Below, in pieces: positions 50,456 to 63,300 of a stretch of 64,000 nucleotides of DNA (its first letter is position 1; each line of letters opens with the position of its first letter). The notes under the pieces were generated by a model. The model searched no databases. It saw only the letters and a list, made by a program, of their open reading frames with translations, and was not told the origin of the DNA. The DNA comes from Incurvaria masculella (Eukaryota; Arthropoda; Insecta; Lepidoptera; Incurvariidae): NCBI GenBank assembly GCA_946894095.1, contig OX335645.2, positions 21,661,001 to 21,725,000 of the forward strand, in the 5' to 3' direction. The position numbers were made by a program, and so were the translations under genes.

Positions 50456-50989
50456 TTAAGGGCCCATCCCGCTCATCTCCCCATACAAAAGGGGAAAGAA
50501 GATCACGCCCATATTTCTTGTCAGGGATCCAAAATTTTGCTCAAAATAGCTTTATTTGATCGACCTAGATGTCTGATGACCATTGGCATTGTAAAATTGT
50601 GTTTGGTTTCTAAGTTATAAGGTCCGAAATTTTTCGCGTGTTTTATACAATAACTTTGGAGGTGGATTACGCAATGATAAAGTAAGAACATCGTAAAAAG
50701 ATTAGTCATCAGACATAGCTTATTTAATCAAGATTTATGATCTATTTGGTTTTTTTAGATTTTTGACTACAGCGCTCGTGGTGTACTTTTAGCTATAAGT
50801 CGTTTTGAAATTAAAATTTTCGTAAATCTTACCAGATCATACACTATGCACATCTTTTTTGTGGACATGTTGCATCTTCCTCATCATGTAGGCTCCATTC
50901 ATTGAAACAGAGAAGGTCCCAGAGCGCAACAGCCCGGTTTTGTACCGAGCCCGCGAATGAGTTAGGCCCGCCGGGTTGGGCCACCTTAA
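50456..50989 (-). mobile_element. TTAA-flanked MITE, copy 5 (534 bp)
   Basis: TTAA at 50456-50459 and 50986-50989. Small internal deletions relative to the 550 bp copies. Lies about 340 bp upstream of the CTCF start codon. Confidence 0.82.
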
Positions 50990-51331
50990 AGGTCCAATCT
51001 TTCCAAAATATAGCTTGACTACCTGTATATGCTGTGTGCGGAAATAGTTGCTAATTTTCAATGGCAACTTATCCATTGAAAATGAGGAACTTTTTCCGCT
51101 GTGCACAATTTAAAGCCTCATAATTTTACTGTTTTACCATGCGCTAACCTTTTTATATAAGTCTATTTTTATTTTATGTGGGTTTATGGATCTTTTGCTG
51201 TACGCTGCAATATTTTGTCTATTAAATTCTTCAAAACAAATAATTCAAATTAATTCTTGAAAAAAAGCATGCATGGGGGTAAATGATGCATGCTTATTTT
51301 TTATGACTTGCATTTTTTTACAGAAACTATC

Positions 51332-54300
51332 ATGGATGTACAAAATTCTGGATCTGTTGTTAATAACAACTCGGTCAATAATTACCTTAAATCATTCAAC
51401 GACGAGATCTCGAACGCTGAAGGTGCACAAGTGATATGGGGTAAGAAAAACATGTTTTCGCGTGCTTTTTCGTATTATAACTCTTCAGTCGCGCGTTCTG
51501 TCATGCCAGGCCATGCACATAAAAATAAAATAGAATAATTTGAAAATGACAGTTCTGTGTTCGAACAGGGGACTAGGAGAGCTGATCTGAGACAGTTTTG
51601 TTTTAGAAAATAAGTTTTTTCCAAAATAAAATTCTGGTTCCCCATGTTTTGATACGTTTCACTTAGCCACGCCACCCCCGAGCACGCCACGACGTGACAC
51701 GTTCCTATAGATAATAAATAGGATTCATTCAAGATTTGAAAATTAAAAGAACTGCATTCTTTGTCCATTGCTATGGCCAAAGCACAATTTTGCACGGCGA
51801 TTGCCATTAAATTATCGAAATCGTTTTTCAGACCCTATCCTTTCAATAACGTTAAAAGTTGTCAGATTTTAATATTTTTAGAGTTCCGTACCCAAAGGGT
51901 ACCAACGGGACCCTATTACTGAGCCTCCGCTGTCCGTCCGTCCTTCCATCAGTCCGTCCGTCCGTCTGTCACAGGGCTGACGTAGTTTTGTGTAACTATT
52001 TTACCGCTTTAACAACAAATATGCAAAATAGGTAAAAAAATAGTAATATAAATGACGCCCCCCCCCCCCCCTCATACAAAAATGTGATATTTTTGTGTGA
52101 AATCTTGTACGATATTACGGAACCCTTCGTGTGCGAGTCCGACTCGCACTTAGCCGGTTTTGTTAATCACCTGAGAAAGAAGCTTCATTCAATATCCGTA
52201 CCTTTTTTATTTTTTTGCAAAATAATGTAAAATATAATAATATAATGTAAAATAAAATAATCTTAAATTAACGTCTTAAAAGACAACTTTTTCCAGTGAT
52301 TTCTACTTATGTTTTTCAAGGGTACATAAAAAAATATAGACTTAGAATTCGACAATATATTTTAGAATATCGCCCGTAGTATGGGAATTCGCTAGGGTAA
52401 CGACTTTCTTGATTTTCGATGGCAAGTAATGTGTGTCTAAGTACTAACTACTGAGTCAATCTGTGAGATACCTGTGGAGGTTATCATCATGTTATTTATG
52501 CAGACGCAGCTCTGGAAGGAGACACTGGCGATGGACATGGAGGGTTGTACTTCGTAGACGAGCAGGGAAACTATTACTACCAAGCAGAAGAACGTAACCA
52601 ACATGCTAAGGTGCAGTTCAGCTTTTCTCTTTTTTCTCTTTTTCTTTTGATATTGGATATAATTAACATATTGAAGTTTTTAAAACAGCCGCCAAGTGCG
52701 TGCCCGGCAAGAGTTATATTAATGGTTGATTTAGGAGGAGAGCTCTTCACAAGTTGTGTCGGTTTGGGATGGGGCCTGCGAGGATGTGGGCGAGTCCAGC
52801 TACGTACTCATTGTGCAGGAGGAGATCTGCAAGGTGGAGCAGGTAACATTATTCACATAAATAATACTAGCTGAGGTACCCGGCTCCGCTCGGGTCTATG
52901 TCGTTTCGGACTGATGTCGGGCTGCACCTAACTTCTTATGCCATATGAGTTCCTCATGCACATTTTTTTCCCCCTCTTCACCACTTTTGAGTTTAACTGT
53001 CGCCACAAAAGCTAGCTTCCTTTCGCAAGGTCGACCACGAAGGATAGAGATAGAGAGGAGATGGTCTAAGCAAACTGGGTCTGTGTCCACCAAGTGGGTC
53101 GCTACGTCACAGCCCACGTGATAAAGAAGGCGTGGCTTAGCGACATTCGCGACATGGCGCTGGCGGTGTTAGGTTGTGGGACAATATTATGGTCTGCTGC
53201 GCAATTTTCGGCGAATAGTCGATTATACGATGAGATTTTGTGTAAAATGTTGCAAACATTACACAGGACAAAATAATCTAAAGTTTGTAGGTGGAATTAC
53301 GTTTTATTTGACAGTAAAACACCTCATATTTTATAATTTGAGTCAATATTCGAGCATTGTATCGATGTATCGCTCTTGCTATGTGCCGATAGATGGCGCG
53401 CAATAATTTTCGTTTTACGGTAAGAAATGTTGATCTCATGATGCAAATTTTAATGAAATTTTTAAATTAAAATTATTTGAATCCGCGCGAAAGCATAGAT
53501 TTATTTTTCTAAGGTTTTTTTATAGAAAAAACACTTAGTAAAATATAAAAGGCGCCATCTAGTTGTAGTCTTGTAACCACTAAGAATAGCTCTCGGAATA
53601 GCTGCTACCAGAATATCGATTCTTCCGGTAGATGGATTTCGCAAAAATGGGCGGTGCATGACCCCACCATGAAGCGATTTTCCCCCCGCTTCCCCACACA
53701 GTGTCACGCTGCGATCCTTAGTAATATGAGTTAAAAACATCCCCTCTCTCCCTCTATCCTCCGTGGTCCTGACTCTCTCTATGTCAATAAGACGGACGGA
53801 CGGACAGCGGAGGCTTAGTAATAGGGTAGCAGAACTTGCAGCTTTACTTGAATTGTGCAGGATTGCGAACACTCGGATGCGTCGCAGGGTGCCACTGATG
53901 ATGCGTACAAGTTCCCGGAGACGGATAGGGGCGGCCACTTCGGGTCCGTTGGTGAGGTCGACAAGTCCTCTTTTGACGAGCGGCTGATGAAGAAGAAAGG
54001 TATCTCGCGGCACCACGTGTGCCACTTTTGCGGTTACTCCGCCCCGAAACGGTAAGAACGCTGCGATTGTCGTTTCATCAATGAAAGTGCTCGATTGCGT
54101 ATAATTAAGAAAGTGATTTCCTCAGGTACCTTTTGCAACGTCACCTGAAAGTGCACTCAGATGAGAAACCATACTTGTGCTCGGTGTGCGAGCGTGGCTT
54201 CAAGACCAAGGCGAGCCTCGTGAACCACACCAACACGCACACCGGCATCAAGCCGCATGCCTGCAAGCACTGCGGAGTCGCCTTCACCACCACTGGTACA

Positions 54301-57300
54301 GTCACTTCCATACCTACCTGCAGCAGGTCATCTGGGGAGATACTCGGACGAGAAAGCGCTCGTGACATTAGTGTGCGATCGCAACCTCGGGACCAAGGCG
54401 AGCCTCGTGAACCACACCAACACGCACACCGGCATCAAGCCGCACAGCTGCAAGCACTGCGGAGTCGCCTTCACCACCACTGGTACAGTCACTTACATAC
54501 CTACCTTCACCTGAAGAGACACTCGAACGAGAAAGCGCTCTTGACCTTGGTGTGCAAGCGCAACCTCAGGATCAAGGCGATTCTCGTGAACCACGTGAAC
54601 ACGAACACCGGCGGCATAAAGCCGCACGCCTGCAAGGACTGATAGACAGCATTCAACACTAGTGGTACAGTCCGTACCTACCTTCTGTACGTAACCTGAG
54701 CAGAGACTCGTTCCAAACACTTCACTTGAGCTCGGTGTTAGAGCGCTGCTTCCGGACCAAGGCGAGCCTCGTGAACTGCAAGCAATGCGTGACCGCCTTC
54801 ACTACTACTGGTACAGTCGCTTCCATACCACCTTCACGCCACCCGAGGAGACAATCGAAACAGACACCCGTATTAGTTGCGCTTCTCCTAAACCACATGA
54901 ACACGCACACCGGCATCAAGCCAAACCACACGCCTGCCAGGGCTGAGGGACCGCCGTCATCACTAGTGGTACAGTCACTTCCATACCTACCTGCACCACG
55001 TCACCTGAGGAGACACTCGGAAGAGCCTCGTAAACCATGAACACGCACATCGGTAACAAGCCACGCGTACGGCTTGCAAGCAGTGGACCGCATTCTCTAC
55101 TGGTACTGGTACACTCCATGTCTACCTTACGCACGTGACCTGAAGAGACATTCGGACGTACCTAACCTGCACGCACTATGTGGCTACTTTTTAACCGACT
55201 TCAAAAAAGGAGGAGGTTATCACTTCGTCTGTATGTTTTTTTTTTAATGTTTGTTACCTCATAACTTTTGCCTGGGTGAACCGATTTTGATGATTTTTTT
55301 TTAATGATAGCTAGTGCTTCCGAAGTGGTCCCATTTTAATTTCGTTAAGTTCTGACAATGATATCCATGAGTAAATCATAAAAGTCTTAAATTTGTATTA
55401 AGATGTGCGCGACAAATGGACGAATAACTCAATATAACGCCAACCGATTTCGGTGATTCTTTTTTTATTGGAAAGGACGTGTACAAATTAGTAAGTTTAC
55501 TTCAGATTCACTAAAAATAAACAAATAAAAAAACAAATTTAACAAAAAAAATAACCGACTTCAAAGAAAAAGCACAAAAAAGTAAAAAATAATTTTCATT
55601 TTTGTAGTTACGATTTCTGTTATTTTTTGAGTCGGTGTCAGCCAAGGTTAGGTTAGGTTAGGTTAGGTTAGGTTCTCTTGATTGGCGCAGCGCGTGCCCG
55701 GCTGACGCCGACTCAAAAAATAACAGAAATCGTAACTACAAAAATGAAAATTATTTTTTACTTTTTAGTGCTTTTTCTTTGAAGTCGGTTATTTTTTTTT
55801 GTAAATTTGTTTTTTATTCGAGTGTATTTGACTATAATTTTCTTAAAAGGAAATAAGGAGAAAATAAAACTGTTTTCTCCAGGGGAGCTCGTTCGGCACA
55901 CGAGGTACCGACACACGCTTGAACGGCCACACGCATGCACAGAGTGTGACTACGCTTCCGTCGAGCGTTCCAAGCTGAGACGACACAGCCGTTGCCACAC
56001 TGGCGAGAGACCATATCAGGTGACTGTTGGCTAACTTATAATGACGAGCGTTAGCATTTCACGAGTCAGCTTCAGGTTGTAATGTAGTTCGTATGTACCT
56101 ATAATTTAAAATGTCTTGCAAGATAAATAACAAGCCCGATGTTTCGTTAGGGTACATGTATGTTGTTGCATGCAACGCGCATACTTGCAGAAACACCGAT
56201 GATGGAGCGAATTATTTGTCTTATCGATTGTAGCCGCGCGCGTAGCCTGATCTCGGAAACTCTCGGAATCTCGTCAAACAGATTCGTTTAAGGTAGTGGT
56301 GCCTGCCGCTGTTTTATAGTGCTTATCGCTAACTAGAATTGTCTAACGATTCCGACCCGCAGTGCCAACATTGCACCTACGCATCCGCCGACTCATTTAA
56401 ACTGAAGCGGCACATGCGCACGCACACCGGAGAGAGGCCTTACAGGTGCCGGCACTGTGACATGCGCTTTACGCAGTCCAACAGCCTCAAGCAGCATGAG
56501 CTCATCCACAACCGTAAGAACATTATATTATTAACCTTGGACAAATTATGTTGAATACAAGCTAACTACAGCAAATTCCACCTTGTTGTCAAGTAAGAAA
56601 AAGACGTTTTCTTTTCATTATCTTTCAATTTTCACTTTCCTTTTAGCAACGTTAACGAAAAACCGAGCAGCCAGGCCTTATTTGTTGCCAAATAAACATG
56701 GTTGTGTTTAAGTAAATATACTTTTTCATACTAAGCAGGTACCTCGCTTATTCCAAGGAATGTGATATGTACGCATGTATAATCGACCGTGAAGCGAGGA
56801 CACATTAATTGAAGAAGGAACCCAGTAAAAATAACTACTTTACGAATATATCGGTGGCGAAATTGGTAGACGCAATACCCGCGAATGGTATGTTTTGCTG
56901 GTGCGGGTCCAGCCTTGCAGCATATTCGTAAAGTAGTTCTTTTTTTTTTATGTGACTGGACATGGATGGCTAATACCACACCTTCTGTCATGGTATTAGC
57001 CTAACACACCAAATGGGAACTAGGTGCCATGCCAGGACCTTCCTTATATTGCACGGCTACATTGAACTGGATGGAAAACACGAAACTTTTTACTGGGCTC
57101 TTTCTTCAATTAATTTGTCCTTGCTTCAGGGTCGATTATACATACGTTCATATCACATTCCATGGTTGTGTTTAGGTTTTTTATTACATTATTGTTTGGA
57201 TCATGTCGGCAGCGACGGGGCGAAGCGTGTTCGCGTGTGAGCTTTGCCCAACGACCCGCGGCCGCAAGACCGACCTTCGCCTCCACGTGAGCAAGCTGCA

Positions 57301-60300
57301 CAACGCCGACCAACCGCTGAAATGCGCGCGCTGCGGCAACATCTTCCCTGACAAATACTCCTTCAAGCTGCACAAAAGGGTTATACATGCATATAAGTAT
57401 ATTGAAGAATCTTATGACGATTCTACACGATGCGGCGTCGGCGCCAGCGGGGTGTATAGCGGGTCCGCCAGTCGGTTCGGTGGTGGGTGTGCGGTGGCGG
57501 GTGGCGGAGGGACGATCAGGGCGTGCGGGACGGTAGCGAGCGCACGTGCTTGGCAGTTGTTTTACCTGTGTTTTTAGGGTTCCGTACTCGAAGGGTGAAA
57601 ACGGAACCCTATTACTAAGCCTCCGCTGTCCGTTCGTCCGTCCGTATTTCACAGGGCTGTATCTCATCAACCGTAATAGGTAGGCAGCTGAAATTTACAC
57701 AGAGTGTGTATTTATTTTGCCGCTATAACAACAAATAGGTGAAATAAAAAAATTATAAAAATTAATTTAAATCTTGTACGATGGTACGGAACCCTTCGTG
57801 TGCGAGTCCGACTCGCACTTGGCCGGTTTTTGTTTTAAAAAAAATCAACCAACGCTTTTGTAAATTTAGACTAAGTGGACATTGAAAAAAAAACATAGCG
57901 AAGTTTTGTGCCAGACCTTCTTCGCTTTGTTTTGTTTTGCTGAACTCACAGAAATCGGAATATGATTTCTGTGGCTGAACTGGCTAATGTTAAGCAATTT
58001 AAATGATTAACTTTTTCATCACGCCTACCTAGGGAAAATTTGCTTCCATTTGGTTAAATATTGCGTACCTAATCCCCTAAGCTGCATTGCTCCCACCACG
58101 ATATGCACATATGGGTCCATAACCGCAAATAACCATTTTTACCCCCTCCGATATTCAAATCTTTAGTAGTGTTATGTGATCCAGTAGCGATCCGGACAAG
58201 TGCGAGTCGGCCTCGTACACAAAGGGTTCCGGACCATATGCAAGATTCAACACAAAAGAATCCCTTTTTTGTATGGGCCCCCCATTAAATTTTTATTATT
58301 TTTTAATTTTACCTATGTTTTGTTATGACGGCAAAATAAATTCACAATCTGTGAAAATTTGAGCTGCCTATCTATTACGGTTCATGAGATACAGCACTGT
58401 GACAGACGGACGGACGGACGGACGGACAGCGGAGGGTTAGTAATAAAGTTGGAACCCTTTGGGTACGGAACCAAAAACAAACGAATAACTAATTACATCA
58501 TTTCAAAGAGCACTTTCCTTCGTGTTTGGATCTCCAAGTCAAACACTAGCAGTCGTATTCAGAGAGAACCTGTCAAAACTTAGTACGAGATTAGCACCGG
58601 ACTAGCCATACAAAAACCGGTTTAGTCCGACCACTCTGAATACGGCTGTAGAAAATTAGTTCAAGTTGGCGAAGTAATTACGACAAGTTTATAGATACGG
58701 TCTCATAACTTTCACGTTACATCTAAAAATACAGGCTCGAATTATGAAAAATAAAATTAAAAAGGAACCTGTCAAAACTTAGTACGGGATTAGCACCAGA
58801 CTAACCATACAAAACCTGTTAAGTCCAGCGTTTTAAAGTTAGTCCGCCCACCCTGAATATAGCTGTGACTGTCGTAATCAGAGTGGGCGGACTAACTTTA
58901 GTGCGCGGATTATTCCCGGACCAAACGGGTTTTGTACGGTTAGATCGGTGCTAATCCCGTGCTAAGTTATGACAGGTTCACTCTGAAAACGACAGCAAAA
59001 GTCTTAAAGAAAAAGTATATCATGACCTCACCTAGCCCTTGAAATCTCGCAACCCCAAATGATTCAGTTGTCTCTTGACAGACTCACGTTGGAGAGAAGT
59101 GCTACAAGTGCGATGTATGCTCGTACGCGTCCACATCAAGCCGCCACCTTGGCTCGCACATGCTCAAGCACACAGACGAGAAACCATTCGTATGCGGCCT
59201 CTGCGGGCAGACCTTCAGGCAAGCTGCTATCAAAGATAATTGCTACTACCCAAGAATTTGGCAGATAATCTATTTAGTGGAACCCTTTGAGGCCATGTTC
59301 ACAGGATCATATCTGATGGCGGTATATTAGCCTAGCACTGCAATTCTGAAGAAAATATGCATTATATCTGTGACAACAGCCTTAGATATATTGAGTGATT
59401 TTTTAACTGTAGCTGTAGATGTACTGTAACTAAATATCAAGTTTGTTTATATATGGTATGATATTCTGTTTGTGTATCTCTTCGTCAGACAGACCCTTCC
59501 AGACAGCCTTGGGGCGCGGGCGTGATTTCAAATGATTCATATATTCTAATGCTTCCAACATCTTTGGTTGTTATAATTGGGAACTCGAATAGATAGTGCC
59601 GAACCGGAAAAACTGGTATTTAAAAAATCGTTAGTAATACTTAGGAAACTACTTAATGCAAAACCGGTGGTCGTCGAGATGATTACCATTAAGGTGGCCC
59701 ATCCCGGCGGGAATGAATCATTCGCGGTCACGCTACAAAACCGTGCTATTGCGCTCTGGGACCTTCTCTGTTTCAAAGAAAAAGACAGGCTCCGTGATGA
59801 GGAGGATGCAACATGTCCACAAATCAGAAAATGCGCTTAGTGTTTGATTTGGCAAGATTTATGATTTTTTTTATTACAAAAAGACTTATACCTGTAAGTA
59901 AATCACAACCGCTGTAGTCAAATATCAAACAAAAACCAAATCGATTATAAATCTTCATGAAACAACCTACGTCTGTCTGATGACTAATCTTTTTAAGATG
60001 TTTTTATTTTATCGTTGAGTAATCCACCTCCAAAGGTTTTGTATAAAACGCGCGAAAAATTTGAACTTTCGGACCTTATAACTTGGAAACCAAACACTAT
60101 TTTACAATGTAAATGGTCATCAGACATCTAGCTCGATCAAATAAAGCTGTTTTGAGTATTATTTTGGATCTTTGACAACAATTATGCGCATGATCTTCTT
60201 TCTACGTTTGTATGGGGAGTCGAGCGGGAAGGCCCACCTTAATACGCACGCGGCACAGGCAGAAGCAGCTGCTGCGTCGGCACGAGAACCTCTACCACAA

Positions 60301-63300
60301 CCCGGAGTACGTGCCGGCCCCGCCTAGGGAGAAGCAGCACTGCTGCCGCGAGTGCACCAAGCGGTTCGCGAACAAGGGGAACCTCGTCCGGCATATGGCC
60401 TTGCACGAGTGTCCTCCGGCGGCGGCGGCTACGGAGGCGGTAAGGAAACATTCAGAAAAGGAGGAGGTTCTCAATTCGTCTGTATGTTTTTTTAAATGTT
60501 TGTTACCTCAGAAGTTTTGCCTGGGTGAACCGAATTTGATGATTATTATTATTTTTATTTGAAAGTTGGTGCTTCCCCTGTGGTCCCATTTTAATTTGGT
60601 TTAGTTCTGACAATTATGTCCATGAGAAAATCATATAAGTCTTAAATTTGCATTAACGATGTGCGCGACAAATGCACGAATAACTCAATATAACGCCAAC
60701 CGATATCGATGATTCTTTTTTATTGGAAATTACGATGAGTTAGTGTAAACAAATTCACTAAAAATAAAAATAAATAAAAAATAACCGACTTCAAAGAAAA
60801 AGCACTAAAAAGTTAAAAAATCATTGCCATTTTTGTAGTTACGATTATTGTTATTTTTTGAGTCGGTGTCAGCCAAGGTTCTCTTGACTGGCGCAGCGAA
60901 TGCCCGGCTGATGCCGACTCAAAAAATAACAATAATCGTCACTACAAAAATGGCAATTTTTTTTTACTTTTTAGTGCTTTTTCCTTGAAGTCGGTTTTTT
61001 TTTGTTAACATTTTTTGTATGTAATGTATGTAACACATGGATGACAACACCACACCTACTCTCGTGATACTAGCTCAACACATCCCGAAGTAATTTGGTG
61101 CCATGATAGAAAGTTCCCTACCACCTGTAGGGGAAGGGGACCAACAGTTTTACATGGATTCCGAAACATGGAACAGCTCGCATTGGTGACGAATTCCAAC
61201 TCAGAGGGACAAAGAAAGCATTGTATGCACGGGTCGATTGAACGTCTCGCTTGATAAGCGAGTCCTCGCGCCCTGAGCAATTCTATGAATATATAATGCT
61301 ACATGGCCGTGGTTCGGATTCCACGTTAAGATGTAGGTCCCCTTCCTTACTTACTGGGTGGTAGGGTTTATCCCGCCCGGGTTGGTACCATCGCATTGGA
61401 TGAACGATGGTCGAAGCGGCAATGAAAATTGTCCGTGTTTTCCATCCAGTTCAATGTAGCCGTGCAATATAAGGAAGGTCCTGGCATGGCACCTAGTTCC
61501 TATGTGGTGTGTTGGGCTCATACCATGACAGAACTTGTGGTATTAGCCATCCATGTCCAGTCACATAAAAAAAAAAAAAAACATGCATGAAGTTTATCAA
61601 AAAAATCTATAAAATATTATTCCACCATTTCAAAATATATTTTTAAATGAAATCTTTTTATTTAAGTTGTTAATCAAAATTAATGAGACCATCTTAACAT
61701 ACCTTCTAAATGTTCTTCACTCATTTTGCCTTAACTGTGATTCGGATTAAAATTAAAATTATAGGTTCAGTTTTCCTTGCCAATGTACGTAACCTAACTG
61801 TCAAGCAAAGGTTTCTGTCCATGAATATTTGTAAACCGTCCACTCTTTCCATAACCCAATATTTATCTTTGATGAAAAATAGTGCCAGAAATAATGAACG
61901 TTTCCTAAAATGGGCGCCGATTGATGGATTTTCCTTCCAATGATTGGTTGAACTGTTGCAGCGCTCACAGAGTGACTATTTGTATGGTGAGGTGCTTATG
62001 GAAGACAATTCTACGACGCGTGACAATACACCGCAAGAGGAGTTAGTGATAATCGAGGTGGTGGAGGTGCCGGGAGAGGGAGGCGTGGTGCAGAAGGTCA
62101 TGCTTCTCGCGCCGGAGACACTTGCCAGAGGTACATCGCTGCTGTCAAAGGAAAAAGAAGCACATTAGGAGAAGTGTTGGTGGTAATTGAGGTGGTGACT
62201 GCCGGGAGAGGGAGTCATTGTGCAAAAGGTGATGGAGACAGAGCTATAGGTACACCCCAGCATAAAGGGAAAGAGCAGGATTTGACGAATGAATAATTTA
62301 TGTCGTGAAGCCACCAGGGTATGAAACGGCGTAGAAGGATATCGTAATCGCACCAAATCCGATGTACGCCACAGAATTAACGGGAAGGAGCAGCACATTT
62401 GTATTTTTGTATGGTATTGTTTATTCATCATCCATATACACTGCACTCGAATTTGTCCTTTTTTAACATTACCCATGTGGCGGAGGGGTGTTGGGGAGGG
62501 AGAATGGCGTAAAAGGTGATGCGATTTATGCGCCGTAGACACTGACCAGTGGCACACTGTCAGAATGAGACCGATGGAGATATTAATTAGTAATCGGGGG
62601 GTTTACCTGTGTTCTTTTGGTTATTGGGAGGTTTACGTGCTCCTCCATTCTGCTAACGATTGGGAAGTTTGCAGGCTGCTCCTTGCTGGGAGTGATTGGG
62701 AGTTTAATCTGCTGCTCCTTATTGGTGGTGATTGGAGGTTTGCCTACTCCTTTCTTGTTATGATTGACGCTATTAAATTACGCATTTCTGCCCAATTGGC
62801 TAGAAAATGATGTTTATATCAACTGAAACACTAGCTACGCATACATCAGCAGTAAGACCATGGCGTAGAATTAGTGATGATGTTTAAACGTATTTCATAT
62901 ATAATATGTAGTTCGAATATTCGTGTATTCACCACATTTCCACGAGAAATTCCTGGGTCCTGTTAAACATACTTATAATAGTGCGCTGACTTTGTAAACA
63001 GTATCATCGTCAATGGCAGCATGCATTTGGATTGGTAAGCATGCGTGTCGCATGCCCACAGGTCTCCTAACCTATTCGTCAAAGTTCAGGCCCGGGCCTC
63101 AATCGACGTAACTGCTGAACTTATCGGCTATGTTTTTTCACTTTCTCGCTTATTCAACATAAGCATGTTTTCGTTCTTTCAGGTGTTAAAACAGATGACG
63201 AAACCTCACTGGAAAGAGAGTATCAGAAACGCAATGTTTCACCCAACATCAAATTGGAAATTGACTCTTGCTTTGGTTTCAATGTAAGTAAATAAAAAGC

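Noticed and set aside
53501..54025. 174-codon minus-strand frame
   Set aside because: Overlaps the CTCF finger 1 exon on the opposite strand. No domain and no splice logic.
54133..54642. 169-codon frame as a novel zinc-finger protein
   Set aside because: It is CTCF exon 5 read through its donor into the duplicated copies.
62565..62810. 81-codon plus-strand frame
   Set aside because: Built from imperfect GATTGGGAG-type repeats within a CTCF intron. No homology recognised.
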